From Saposhnikovia divaricata (lineage: Eukaryota; Streptophyta; Magnoliopsida; Apiales; Apiaceae), in contig CM071601.1 in assembly GCA_036435485.1 (NCBI GenBank), positions 182,502,939 through 182,566,938 of the forward strand: DNA of 64,000 nt, read 5' to 3'. Each line of letters begins with the position of its first letter. Within the stretch, counting starts at the first letter, position 1. The translations under genes were made by a program, and so were the position numbers. Below the pieces are notes generated by a model. That model made no database searches. It was given only the letters and a program-made list of their open reading frames with translations, and was not told where the DNA came from. Shown here piece by piece: positions 35,064-47,630 of this stretch.

Positions 35064-36572
35064 CTGTCAAATCCATTCATATATGAACAGTTAATATTAA
35101 CAAGATAATTAGGTTCAGAAGAACAAATAATATAGATATGCAATGCAATTGTTGTTAGTATTGTCACTTAGAATTAGCTAATGTGTATGGTATATATGTT
35201 AATACAGTGCAAACTTTTTAGCACACTCTTTTTGATATTGTCATTGTAATACCGAATGTGAATTATCTTTGTTAAAATTAATTATTATTTAGTTGTTAAA
35301 ATACATATGTTAAATATTTGAATTTGGTTAAGGTTTTATTACAGTAGATAATTGGATCAAATAGGCTTTATGTCTTCAAGTAAATGATTAAGTTAATTAT
35401 TTTAGAAATTTAATTATACTCATAATATCGTTACATAGTAATACTAAATATTGGCTAGCTAGTGTACAAGTTATAACATATATTTCTTAAGGTTGTCTGA
35501 TTGCCTTCTGTTAGTAATTAAATTTGATATCTAGCATGCACATTTGCTGACTTGAAACATTTGTTAAGAAACTAAAAAATGTTTAATGGTATCCAATGAA
35601 TGCATGTGGAAAGAACAAATGGTCTAGAATGATAAAGAATGCGGTAAAAAATGTAGAGAAAATGATGAACAAAAGAGGCAAACAATGAGAATAAAATAAT
35701 CGACACATATTATGATTAATTAAGAATATAATATTAGGTTAATGCGGTGTCGTTCATTTTATTAACCTTGTACAAAAAGCACCTCCTCACACTTCACCAA
35801 CACTTTGCCCGGTACAGACTTTTTAGCTTACTACCTTTGTTATTTAGTCTTCGTTAGGATTTATTAATTAATTTATTACTAAAATTAATTAAGTTAATTA
35901 AAATTATGTATTGTTTAAGGATTTATAGGATTATCATACCCGAAAGAAGCAAGCAAGGGAATGTTCGACCATCGGAAACTAAATTATGAGTGTATAATAT
36001 AATCTTAAGATTAAATTTAAACGTTACTTAGTTAGGAGTTGATTGTCGCAAGTTATGCATGATTATAATTTAATCAACGAAGTAAAGAATATCAGAATAA
36101 GTTGCACAAGAGCACTGACTGTTGTTATTAAATAACACTAAACTTTTGGTGTGAAGTTGTGCATTTGGTTTGTGTTGCAGTAGCACTGTAGCACAACGGC
36201 TATTGTCATTACGTTATTGGATAATAATTAAATATCTAACTAATGCATTTAGACTTGTTATTAAATTATTATTGAATAATAACTAAATATCTATCTAGTG
36301 CATTCACTTGTTATTTAACTAAATACTTCAACGATTTAACAAAGCAAGACTATTTTTAAATTTAATTTAGTGAACCTTTAATCATAGAACATAAATCACA
36401 AAGTTTATGCAGTCAAATTGCTATTTCACATCAGACAAAAAAATATTGCTATTTCACAATTATTAATCAAGTAAAACTTTCCTGACAAAAAAAATCAAGT
36501 AAAACTTTAATTACCAACACATATCCCACAAAGAGTAAAAGCGACCATGGTATATATAAAAAAGTACTTTAC
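35064..36572 (-). other. Intron joining DYAD-like and papain-like exons
   Basis: A 1.5 kb AT-rich interval between donor CCG/GTAAAG (36573/36572) and acceptor TTGACAG/ATTGAT (35064/35063). No ORF, promoter or exon is recognised in it on the minus strand. If the two halves are separate genes, the end of one and the start of the other must lie here. Confidence 0.5.
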
Positions 36573-39500
36573 CGGAATAATCGGGAACTGGTTCTCTATT
36601 GTCTTCTTTTTTGCCTTGCTTTGCCTCTTTTTTGGGCCTCCTCCGCAGTTTTGCCGGACCTTGGAGAGTTTACTCTGCAAGTACTTTTGACTTAGTCCTG
36701 ATTTGTGAAACTTGAATAAAATTATACAATTACACCATAGTGGCCAAAAATCGATTAACCTAAATCTTATAGTTGTCTAATTATGTTAGCCACCAATATC
36801 CTCTAAACATGTGGTTGAACAAGATTAGATTCCTTATCATTATTAGTAACACTTGTTATTTGGATTTAAAATATTGAATTCCTTACTGGAATTGCTTATA
36901 TTTGGTCAGTGATCCATCCCTCATTTCCTTCCTCTTCCAGTTTCAAATTGACCTTTATACAGTATTATACGGCATATATTCATTAATAGTAATTCCCCCA
37001 AAAGAAGCAAACTGAAAATTCAGTAAATTAACATTCATACCGTCAACTGAGCTGAAGTGCAGTATTTGTCCAGACTACCGACCACCTCATACATCTCCCT
37101 GTATAATAACAAATATTAAATAAACAGTATGCTCTATAATTTTATTTATCTATTATTTTCTTCAGTTAATCTTCAATTTCTAATTACCTCTTTATTTTGG
37201 CTTTCTCTTCCTTTAGTAACCTCAATTCCTTGGTACAAAGAGGATCTTGAGAAAGACAATCTCCAGGAGTCCAACCAGGTGGTGGAGTCCAACAGGGATC
37301 CTGCGGCCCAGCTTCTTTCATCACTTTAACAAGATCGGAACTCTCCAACCAATACTCCTTTTGCCCATCTGCATAGGTGCGTCTTCGGCAGTGCTTGGGT
37401 CCACCTGGTGCAAGTTTACCAGCCACATGCTTGAGTAGATGATCTAACAGCTCTGTACCACCTACTCTCTTTCTTGCCTCGAATTTCAGAACATGCCTCA
37501 GAGTTGGGCTTTTAAAGAGTGTCCCCTTTGATTCCATCACTTCTATATTGTCTTCATCAGATTCATGATCCAGTTTTTCTTTTGATCCTTTGAAAGAAAT
37601 TGTTGAAGACTGTCGGTGGCTAGTGCTGCTGTCTCCTTGCCTGTTAAAAAAATTGACTTCACATAGAATACCGAACCGAACCATCTCATTACTCTTCAGT
37701 TGAGACAACAAAGGGATGGTTGTTTCCTTATTGAAAATCCCATGTAGAGCAGCAGGTTCAGAATAGTTTTTAATCAACCATAACCCGTCAACCTGATTGT
37801 TATCGTCAAACTCTTGAGCTGATATCTGATGGCAGAGTACTTCTCCGGATAGATGTGTTTCCATCACAGATATCTCATCCATCAAAGGGTGAATATCAGA
37901 ACTGCCCATCCTGTTGTGGCTGAGAAAGTTCCTAGGAGACCCAATGCTTGGATACCTCAGTACAACATTTAACTCTGTCTTTTTAGTCACCTGTAACCAC
38001 AAAGTTACATAAATACAGAAATAAGAATGCAGAAAACAGCAACAGGGAAATGAGTAAAGAATTAGGAAAGGTACCTATCTCTCTATCTATCCAAACATAT
38101 ATAAACACACGGGTTTGAAATGTGCAATATTACCATCACAATACAGATGAATTTCAGTTGTGCAGGGGTTCTGATGGGAAGGTTCTGATGATCATCCACA
38201 TAAACGCAACCAACATCAATACGCTTTTCTCCAATACCTTGATCGTCTGTTTGGTGGAAAAAAGTATCTGAAGACTCATGACATTTACTTTGTTAAAACC
38301 AGGAAAAGAAAGATAATGAAGTAACATAGAAGATGAAAATGAAAAAATTATATAGTGAATAATGATCGGTTATCAAGGACTGTACCATTGGTTTGCAAGA
38401 ATTGTCTCCCTAAAGGTGGTATTTGCGAACTGTCGAGAGAAGTGCTTATCATTTGCTGCAAAAAAAAAAACACACAGAAGTCATCCTTCAATGGTTTTGC
38501 ACCTACTTCATTATACATATATCTATATATGTGGGTGCAGATATCTTTTGGTGTGTACGTGACGCTGAAGACTACCCCTGATAACTTTATAAATGAAAGG
38601 CGTTGACACCATTGTAGAGAAGAATTGAAGAAATAGATTGGAAAAGGAAATCAGAGATGAGAATTATAAAATTAAAGTAACTTGACTCAATGCAGCAATC
38701 TAAACGGAGCCTACGAGAAATTTAAAATCAGCTGAAGAAAAGAAAAAGAACTAACATAATAGGAGATGTGCCTAACCTTCAATCAGTTGAAGTTTTCTAC
38801 CAAACGAGTTCAAATGATATAGAACCAAGACTGGACTACCAAAATTGTCAAGCCAAGGGTTCAGTAAAAATTTACAATAACTCCCAAAAGAGGATAAAAG
38901 CAGAGGACTCTAAGATTTAAATTTGTCGACAATTTGAATTACTAAAAGCGAATAGACAAGTTACCCTGAACTAGCCTTGTTTACGTCTCCATAGGGTGCA
39001 CCTTGTTTTTGAGATTTTACACTACGCACATTGAACAACTCTTTCCAACTCTTTCCACGGATCTTCTGTTATTGTGTACGATTGGAAAGTTGTTTTGACT
39101 CAAAAGCCATTGATCATTCGTGTAGTTAAGTTTATAAACCAATTTTTAATATTTCCTACAAGTATAACTTAAACTGACTAAATATCAAGTATGTATATTG
39201 TAAACAATATACATAATATTCTAACCCTAGTGGGGGCTATAGACCCCACTAGCCCCTAAGTAGCTCCCGGCTCGTTTGTACATATTCAACTATACATATG
39301 CTAATTTATTTTATTTTACTAAATTTATCTACAAAATAATGCAATATTCATCTAAAATTAATATAAGACAATTATAATACATATTCTTTGAAAGTTATAA
39401 TTATATTCCAAACAATAATACCCATAATAAGTAAAAGGTAGATATCTAGGTTTTCGTGGACGCTCTTTGTAAATATGCACTCATAATTACCGTTAAGAAG

Positions 39501-39992
39501 AATTTTATAAGTTCCAATCATCGGGTAATTTACTATATTTCCAAAACTTACATATGCAAATTTAAGTTTCAATCTTTTTCACATTTGCATCCATCTATTT
39601 ATACTAAATTACCTTTGAAATTCGTAACTACCCTGTCCTTTTCAATGAAATTTGTAATTTACGATCCTCCTTTAATAAGTTATTAATCTAATCAACCATT
39701 CTTAAGTCATATAAGTCTTGATTTCTAAAAAATGACAAGGTATAAAACATTGGAGTTGACTAATTGTATTATAAAATACATAATTTGTAAATATACTCCA
39801 GACCCTGTCATCTTTCTCTTTATGATTCTACACGTGTTTTAATACAAGAAAATAAGAAATATTTCCATAATATGGAGATAAATCAACTGTCCACAAGCAT
39901 TACGTATAATGATTATACTGGATAGAGACACTTACATTGTTCTTGCTTTCGCAGAGAGTACTTCTGAGCGGTGGAATACCCCATTGAACCAT
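36573..39992 (-). CDS. DYAD/AMEIOTIC1-like N-terminal exons, running into papain-like exons
   Basis: Exons on the minus strand: 39992-39936 (19 codons, MVQWGIPPLRS...), 38455-38386, 38246-38134 (DDQGIGEKRIDVGCVYV...), 37990-37188 (268 codons), 37098-37041 (EMYEVVGSLDKY...), 36674-36573 (basic KKRQSKAKKKT). All junctions are GT/AG with matching phases. DYAD hallmarks are VTKKTELNVVLRYPS, HQISAQEF, GGTELLDHLLKHVAGK (winged-helix-like block), KEYWLESSDLVKVMKEAG and WTPPPGWTPGD. In Arabidopsis and maize the family (SWI1/DYAD, AM1) acts in entry into meiosis and sister-chromatid cohesion. Here the usual C-terminus (LK.GFRICKPQGTFLWP) is absent. The next phase-0 exon, 35063, is the papain-like one. 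The start at 39992 is tentative: an acceptor (TTTCAG) precedes it, so transcription may begin further upstream. Confidence 0.65.
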
Positions 39993-40083
39993 CTCACTCA
40001 CCTGAAACCACAAAGTTTTTAGAAACATATAAATTAAAATGAATAATGTACACATAAAATCCTATATTACTGCAAAAGAGGCT

Positions 40084-42144
40084 TTAGGACTTGATATTGT
40101 AATCCATGTTGATAGTTGTGCTCACATATTGTTCGGTGGCAGCAGTTGTAAAAGCTCCGTCACTGTCAGGAATGTCGTTGAGGTTAATGAGAGTAGTGTT
40201 GCTGGTGGTAGAGGAGCAACCATGGTTGGCATATTTTTGATCATTTGATTGAGAAGTCTTAACAGGGACTTTAACAGCACACCTCTCTGGAACTGGCCGG
40301 CTGGGAGACGTTGTTGGGTGGTGGTGGTGGTAGGGCAGCTGAGGTGGAGCTAAAGAAGTGGAGGATGAAACAGAAGGTGGCGTATGGACCATAAAGAAAT
40401 CCTCAACTTGAACTGCAACCGGAGAGGACCCATCGTTGGCACCCATCTTTGGCAAAAGGAATGTACCCTGGGGTTTGCAGATTCTGAATCCAGTTTTCAG
40501 CTTTTGCAATTCTGTTGATTTTTCCACTGCTGATGTCTTTTCTCCTGTAGATACACTCTCTTTTACTACTTCCACTTCTTGGCTTCTTTCTAAAGCTTCC
40601 CGGTTCCTCTCTTTTTCAGCACAACAATCTGTTAGCTTTGAAGCAAGGTCTGCCATAGAACTCCATGTCCCCATCTGATCCTGAATCCATGCACATATAC
40701 ATAGCAGGATCATCCCATTTGAGTAACATCATTTCAAGAGTTCATATTGTAATGGTACTTTCTGATGAAGTCTAAAATGGAAAATGGAAAAGATTTGTGG
40801 AATTTGATTATGCAACATGTACTTTAAAATCTTCTGCAATGTAAATTAAATGAAAAATAAAATAAAAATTTCATGTACTTGCTTTAAGACTTTTGAAGAA
40901 AATAGACTATATTGAATACCTTAATTCGCATGATAGAATCTGGAATAACAGTCAACTGTTTTCCCTGATTTTGCAAACAAAAAAAAAAAAAACGTGATAT
41001 AAGTAACTAATTTACAACTAACTAATTTACAGCTATTAAGTCACAAATGATCAGACATAAATAGACTAGCCGCTTATATACCACTTGGACTAGTGCGGAG
41101 TCAAAGTCAGAATTCATATAACTTTGAACTTGAAAAGACAAGATTGCCTCCTGCATTTTCTTGGTGAACTGCTCATACATTTCTCTGTTAATGCACAAAA
41201 ACTAATTAATGTTTAGGGCCCCAATAAATAGTAAATATTCAATCTTCAGATTGTCATACAAATGAGCACAATTATTATTTATTTTTTTGTTACTTTACCT
41301 TTGGTCTTTTTGGAGCTCTTCCTTGACATTGGACATGATGTCCTCCATATCTCTGTCATCAAACATCAATTAGACCAAACAAAACTAGCCTTAAACACTT
41401 ACATGCATTCGGTCTTAATTACTGTAGAAAATAAGTTTTTTTAATCTAATTCTTATCTTAGTTACTGCAGACCAGTTTGTATTCCGTCATAAAGACGGCA
41501 AGAAGTAAATTAGCAAATTAATAAAGCTGGTAGTCTGGTACTCCTATTACTAGCAAATCAAACATTTACCTTTCTGCAGACAATCTGTTGAAGGTTCCCA
41601 CTCTCATCTTTTGGCACTTATTCCATCTGGTCTTCATATAGCTCTGTGCCTCGCGTTTTACTTTATTTGCTGTTCTTGTATTCTCTCTCAAGCTATACCT
41701 TTTTCTTTCAGCCTTCTTATCATCCTCATCTGGTCTTTTGTATTCCACTTCCTCTTTTGATCCTTCAACAAAGGTTGTTGAAGACTGTGGGCGGCTAGTG
41801 CTGCTGTCTCCTTGCCTATTGAGAAACTTGTCTTGACATCGAATACCCCGCCGAACCATCTCATTACTCTTCAGTTGAGACATCAAAGGGGTGGTGGTTT
41901 CGTTACTGAAAATCCCACGTAGAGCAGAAAGTCCTGGATGGCTTTTAATCAACCATGACACCACCAAGTGATTGTTATCGTCAAATTCTTGAGCTGATAT
42001 GTGATGGCATGGTACTTTTGTGGCTAGGTTATCCGTAACATGGTAAATATCAGTACTGCTCATCTTGTTGTGGCTAACAAGGTTGCAAGAAGAACCAATG
42101 GTAGGATGCCTCACTGAAACATTCAACTCGGTCTTTTCAGTCAT
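40084..42144 (-). CDS. DYAD-like gene copy B with normal C-terminus
   Basis: Exons: 42144-41570, 41352-41299, 41184-41082, 40964-40920, 40680-40084 (stop), all phases consistent; 457 residues from the ATG at 42144. The N-terminal exon has MTEKTELNVSVRHPT, HHISAQEFDDN and NEMVRRGIRC like copy A. In place of the winged-helix-like ELLDHLLKH block it has a basic KRKRYSLRENTRTANKVKREA segment. The last exon carries the DYAD C-terminal signature LKTGFRICKPQGTFLLPKM and VEDFFMVHTPPSVSSSTS...PSRPVPERCAVKV. An N-terminal exon remnant (42287-42340, TPVQLKSNRVLM) precedes it, but the acceptor before 42144 is AA instead of AG. Translation may therefore start at the ATG this change created. It could be functional as a shortened protein or be decaying. 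Confidence 0.65.
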
Positions 42145-42286
42145 TTGTAACCATAAAGTCATAGAAGTACAGAAGCAATAATGCAGAAACCAGTCAGTAA
42201 CACGGAAATTATCAAAGAATTAAGAAAGTTATCTATCTATACATCTACACGTAAATAAACACACGGGTTTGAATTTGCCATATTAC

Positions 42287-42340
42287 CATCAGAACACGAT
42301 TGGATTTCAATTGGACAGGGGTTTTGGTGGCAACAGTACA
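42287..42340 (-). pseudogene. Truncated DYAD-like exon upstream of copy B
   Basis: It corresponds to the 3' half of the 113 bp exon at 38246-38134 and 43387-43275 (T.VQLKS..V.M, donor ATG/GTAATA). The 5' half is missing. The following 142 bp intron matches the introns of copies A (143 bp) and C (139 bp). Confidence 0.65.
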
Positions 42341-42524
42341 AGGGAAACCTCCAAGAAATTTAAAATCAGCTGAAAAAAGAACTAACATATAGTATATGTG
42401 CTGAACCTCCAATCAACAGAAGTTTTCTATAAGAAGAGTTCACATGTTATATAGCCAAAACTGGTTTACCGAAATTGCCAATGAAAGGTTTTGTAATATG
42501 TAGACGGCAACATGATGATCACTT

Positions 42525-42908
42525 TTAAAAGATGATAAAAGCAGGGGACTCTAAGATTTGACTCACGAAAATTTGATTTCTAGGAAATGGATAGGCAAGT
42601 TGCCATGAACAAGTCTTGTTTACATCTCCATTGGGTGAACCTTGTTTATGAGATTTTACACTCCACACATTGAACAACGCCGCAAAATTCATCCGTTCAA
42701 CAAGGTATCCAACAAGGTTCGGACACAAAACCTCTAAAGAATGATTACCACTTAGAACCCTAGAAACCATATTTAGTACACCATATGTTCCTTCTGCGGA
42801 GACATGTACACACAAGTTGGGGCTATTATTCAAGCGTAGAACAGAAACAATACTAGACATTGTGCTTATACTCTGATGACTACAAGCCACACATTTTAAT
42901 TTGCTCAC
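42525..42908 (-). other. Open frame between DYAD-like copies B and C, unrecognised
   Basis: A 127-codon minus-strand frame (VLRLNNSPNLCVHVSAEGTYG..., VGYLVERMNFAALFNVW...). Parts recur at 38.96-39.03 and 44.4-44.5 kb (TTTACATCTCC, GAGATTTTACACTC). It may be a remnant of the same unknown gene that gives the repeated ORFs at 44.0-47.6 kb. There is no family match I can defend. Confidence 0.3.
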
Positions 42909-42912
42909 TTAC

Positions 42913-43611
42913 AACAATGGAGATTAAGACAGCCAGCAAACTCTTCTTCTCCTCCAACATCAAATTCTTGAGCTGATATCTGACGACCAAGTACTTTTCT
43001 GACCAGGTCGGTTCCCTTTACCTCATCTAGGAAAGGGTAAATATCAATACTGCTCATCTTTTGCCTGAGAGAGTTGCAAAGAGATTCAATGCTCGGATGC
43101 CTCGCTGAGGCGTTCAACTCTGTCTTTCCGATCACCTATGACCACAAAGTTATGAAAAACACGAAGAAAAAGGATATAGAAAGTAGTCAGTATCATGGAA
43201 ATGGATAAAGAATAAAAAATGCTACATATCTAAGTATATAAAAAACATGGGGGTTTGGAATGTTAACATATTACCACCACAACACAGATGGATTTCAGTT
43301 GGACAGTGGCTCTGGTGAAAAGGTTCAGATGATCAACCTCATAAACATAACCAACATCAAAAAGTTTTTCTCCAATACCTTGATTGCCTGTTTGGCAGAT
43401 AAAAGTAATTTATCACCCATAATATTTATTCTTTTGTTGAAACCAGGATAAACATTATGAAGTAAAATAGAAGACAAATGTAACAATTATATGTTGTATA
43501 GCGATGATTATCAAGGACTGCACCATTGGTTTGCAGGAGTTGTCTCCCCCCCAAAGGTGATATATGAGAGCTGTCGAGAAAAGTACCGTTTTCTTGCCTT
43601 TTCACCATTTT
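42913..43611 (-). pseudogene. DYAD-like gene copy C, N-terminal exons only
   Basis: Exons 43611-43524 (KMVKRQENGTFLDSS...LLQTN), 43387-43275 (NQGIGEKLFDVGYVYEV...VQLKSICVVV) and 43135-42913 (VIGKTELNASARHPSIESL...GRQISAQEFD). Phases match copy A exactly, with exon 2 of this set 113 bp in both. After ISAQEFD the frame diverges (VGGEEEFAGCLNLHCC) and meets either a GTAAGT donor (42912) or a stop. The downstream DYAD blocks are missing, so this is a fragment unless it splices into copy B. Confidence 0.6.
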
Positions 43612-43854
43612 CTGCAAAAAACAACACAAAAAATCACTTTTTCGCGGTTCTACACATACTTCACCAAAGAACACGGTATAACAGTGAAAGCTACTTCACC
43701 AAAGGTCTAGACTTAAATCCTCTAAAGAATGATGAATATAATCTACATAAGCTACTCTGATTTTTTACCAGCCTCACACTTAATTTCCTCGCTTACAAAA
43801 TATAGTGGCTTATTCAATTAGATACCCACAGAGAACACTGAAGAATAAACCCAT

Positions 43855-46800
43855 ATGCATGCCCTTATTTCTCATTGCCATATCAAAAATATCATGTCAG
43901 AATAATGCCCATCAAGGCATGTCTTACCCATTATATTTGCTTTGATCTTTGTCTAGAAAGCTCACTCCACAGCTTCAAATTTCATCAATCATTCCTAGTT
44001 GTTTCTAAAGACGGAGCATCTTAATTCGCGAGGCCTAATTCAATCCCGTATCAAGGGGGCTCGCTCATGAGAACATGTCTCACGAACCTCAATCCTCGGC
44101 CAAATTAGCTCTTGCACTTTCTCAAACACCTTGCATGCATGACCCAACAAGACATCTCCCAGCATAAACAACAACTGAATACCTCCATAGTAGCTAGACT
44201 CAGTTAGTTTGGACATGGTTTCTAAGTAAAAGATAAGACCCTGTGAATTTTCTTTGTTTGAGAGTGGAGTGTTGGAAACTGGGTTTAATAAAAGAAAATT
44301 TGATGCAAATAAGAGCTTAAAGAATGAGAATGAGGATGTTGAGAAGCAAACATCACCCATTTTCAGATAGGGATCAAATGATAGATTAATTGATTACAAT
44401 TTTGGGGAATTGCCACGAACTAGTCTTATTTACATCGAAGATCCTTGTTTATGAAAATTTACACTCCTCACACTGAACGGAGAAAAATTCATACAAATTG
44501 AATGAGGTCTAGACTTAAATCCTCTAAAGAATGATGAATATAATCTACATAATCTAATCTTATTTCTACCAGTCACACACTTAATTTCCTAGCTTACAAA
44601 ATGAAGTGGCTTATAGAATTAGATACCCAAAGAGAACACTGATGAATAACCCCATATGTATGCCCTTATTTCTTGAAAGCTCACTCCATAGTTTCAAATT
44701 TCATCAATCATTTCTAGTTTTTTTTTAAGACAGGGCATCTTAATTGGCGAGGCCTAATTTAAGCTCATGACAACATGTCTCACAAGCCGCATGGAAGTCA
44801 TATTGAATTTGAGGGCTAGTCTGTCACTAATAAAACCTCAAATAGACATGGCCCTCATAACTTCATTCCTGAACCCAAACATTATACTTTAGTCCTAGTA
44901 CCAAAACTCCTTGTTTTAACACTAAACCAATGTACAATCTTCATTAAAATCCTTAGTTCAGGCATACAAACATTATTAATTATTCTCAATAGTTCAGGCT
45001 ATTTATCAAACAAGTTTCCTGCATCACCCCAAAAGACAGCTCCAAGATTAACAACTGGATACTCCATAGTAGCTAGATTTAGTAAGTTTCTATATGGTTT
45101 CTGTGAAAAAGAAATGACCCTGTGACCTTTCTAAACTTTATTTGAGAGTGAAGAGTTGGAAACTGAGTTCAGTAAAAGGGAATATAATGACAAGAATAAG
45201 ACATGGAAGAATGAGAATCTGGAATTTGAGAAAGAAACATCACATTGTCATAAACTGATAGAAAATTGAGTACAAATTAGGGAATTTATAATTTATCAAT
45301 ACCAAGGCAAAAAAGGGAAATCCGTAAGAAAGACTAAGATATGTCTATTTTTTCATGGAAAATATTTATTGTTTACTACATATACATGCATGTATTTCCC
45401 AGCAAGATCATACTACCAGTATTGTTTGCAGCAGAAAAAAAAGAATAAGAAAAAAGATAGTATCAGTATTGTCTGCAGCTCATGATGATAAAATATGGGT
45501 TTACAAACTTTCAATAAATACCAACGCGTGAATAAACTTGATAGGGGACAGGTAGAAAGAGTAGGGTGCTTGAGACTCCACGTAAGACAAACGCCTAAAA
45601 GCCCAGAAAAGATATTCATGAAACTATCACCCTACCATGCACCTACATTTCAGAGATCATAAAATAAACGAGATACGTACATGACCATTGCATATATGGA
45701 TGGAGAGAGGCACTACATTGTTATCGCTGTCACTGGGAATACATCTGAGCCTTCTCCTGTAATACGTTTCCATGCTAAAAAACCTGCATACATAGAACCA
45801 ACCAAAATCAAATCAGAAAACTGATAATAATTACCATAAGTAAAAAGTATGTACTGTATTATTGTAGATATAAGATGTGTGTGACTGTGTACGTAAAAGC
45901 CAGCACACTGTGAAAAATGCAGAAAAGGCAAAAGAAAAGTAGGGTTTGCAAGTAAAGAAAACAAGTTGTAGGTGGAGTTGATAGTCAAAAACATTAATGC
46001 ATCTGAGGAAGAGCCTATATTTAGGCAAACACAGAGTATATATATTTGCACAAAAAGCATATCTCCTGCTAATGCTAAAGATGGAATCGTTCCAAAAATG
46101 ATGAATAAGTGGCCAGTTCTTCGTACCTATTAGCTGCTTCCTGTCTCAGTAGACGATCAATTCCCCTCAAACTTTCAATGCACTCCATGTTTCCGCCCAC
46201 CTAAGCAATATGGGTAGTTAAACAAAATATTAGATACTGAACACAACAACACATTGATGCTAGGATAGATAAATTTAAATTGGATTAAAATTTGTAACAG
46301 ACTTATTTCTCATTGCCATATCAAAAATATCATGTCAGAATAATGCCCATCAAGGCATATCTTACCCATTATATTTGCTTTGATCTTTGTCTAGAAAGCT
46401 CACTCCACAGCTTCAAATTTCATCAATCATTCCTAGTTGTTTTTAAGACGGAGCATCTTAATTCGCGAGGCCTAATTCAATCCCATATCAAGGGGGCTCA
46501 TGAGAACATGTCTCACGAACCGCATAGAAGTCAAATTGAATTTGAGGGCTAGTGTGTGGCTAAGTAAACCTCAAATCGACATGGCCCTCATAACTTTATT
46601 CCTGAACCCAAACATTATACTGTAGTCCTCCTAGTACCAAAACTACTCCTAGTCTTATACTTGTTTTAACACTAAACCAACGTACAATCTTTATTAAAAT
46701 CCCTAGTTCAGGAATACAAACATTACTAATTATTCTCAATAGTTCAGGCAATTTATCAAACAAGTTCCCTGCATCACCCCAAGAGACAGCTCCAACATTA

Positions 46801-47630
46801 ACAATTGGATACTCCATAGTAGCTAGATTTAGTAAGTTTCTATATGGTTTCTGAGAAAAAGAAATGACCCTGTGACCTTTCTAAACTTTGTTTGAGAGTG
46901 AAGCGTTGGAAACTGAGTTCAATAGAAGGAAATATGATGCCAAGAATAAGACATGGAAGAATGAGAATCTGGAATTTGAGAAACAAACATCACATTGTCA
47001 TAAACTGATAGAAAATTGAGTACAAACTAGGGAATTTATAATTTATGAGTACCAAACAAGGATTACACAGATGAATAAGCCCATGATGTACGCCCTTTCT
47101 TATGCCAATCAAGGCATACCTTTCCCGTTATTTTCACTTGATCTTTGTCAAGAAAGATCTCTTCACAGTTTCATATTTGTGAGGCATAATTCAATCCCTT
47201 AAGGAGGGAGCTGAGTGAGAACCTGTCTTATGAATCTCATAGGATTTATACAGACTCTGAGGGGTAGTGTGTGGCAAATTAAACCTCAAATCGACTTGTC
47301 CCTCAACCTCAAACCTCGGCCAAATTAGCTCTTGCATTTTCTCAAACACCTTGCATGCAAGACCCAACAAGACATCTCCCAGCATAAACAACAACTGAAT
47401 ACCTCCATAGTAGCTAGACTTGGTTAGTTTGGACATGGTTTCTAAGTGAAAAATACGGCCCTGTGAATTTTCTTTGTTTGATAGTGGAGTATTGGAAATT
47501 GGGTTTAATAAAAGCAAAATTGATGCAAAGAAAATCTTAAAGAATGAGAATGTGGATGTTGAGGAGCAAACATCACCCATTTTCATTTTCAGATAGGGAT
47601 CAAATGATAGATTAATTTGATTACAATTTT
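43855..47630 (-). repeat. Diverged fourfold repeat with unrecognised ORFs
   Basis: Blocks at about 43855-44400, 44640-45250, 46303-47045 and 47090-47640 are related. Two minus-strand frames are closely alike: 44360-44040 and 47586-47191 (MGDVCxSTSxFSFFK..., YYGGIQLLFMLGDVLLG...ACKVFEK.QELIWPR). A third, 46817-46596, aligns weakly to the second half (EYPIVNVGAVSWGDAGNLFDKLPELLRII). The helical, leucine-rich pattern is reminiscent of ARM-type repeats, but this is only a guess. The spacing suggests one ancestral gene segment duplicated with its neighbours. Confidence 0.4.
45717..46200 (-). pseudogene. Isolated 5' exons similar to the cluster's first coding exon
   Basis: Exon 46200-46127 (VGGNMECIESLRGIDRLLRQ...) joins in phase (AG/C) to 45774-45717 (METYYRRRLRCIPSDSDNN, donor GTAGTG). 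The second is homologous to 48076-48019 and has the same length (19 codons after ATG) as the first exon of the DYAD-like gene at 39992. No following exon is recognised nearby, so it is probably a remnant. Confidence 0.4.

Noticed and set aside
38355..38606. Plus-strand frames of 66-83 codons at 38.4 kb
   Set aside because: They lie opposite a DYAD-like exon with good splice sites on the minus strand.
45413..45619. Minus-strand 68-codon frame near 45.5 kb
   Set aside because: No homologous copy elsewhere in the cluster, low-complexity Phe tail, no splice context.
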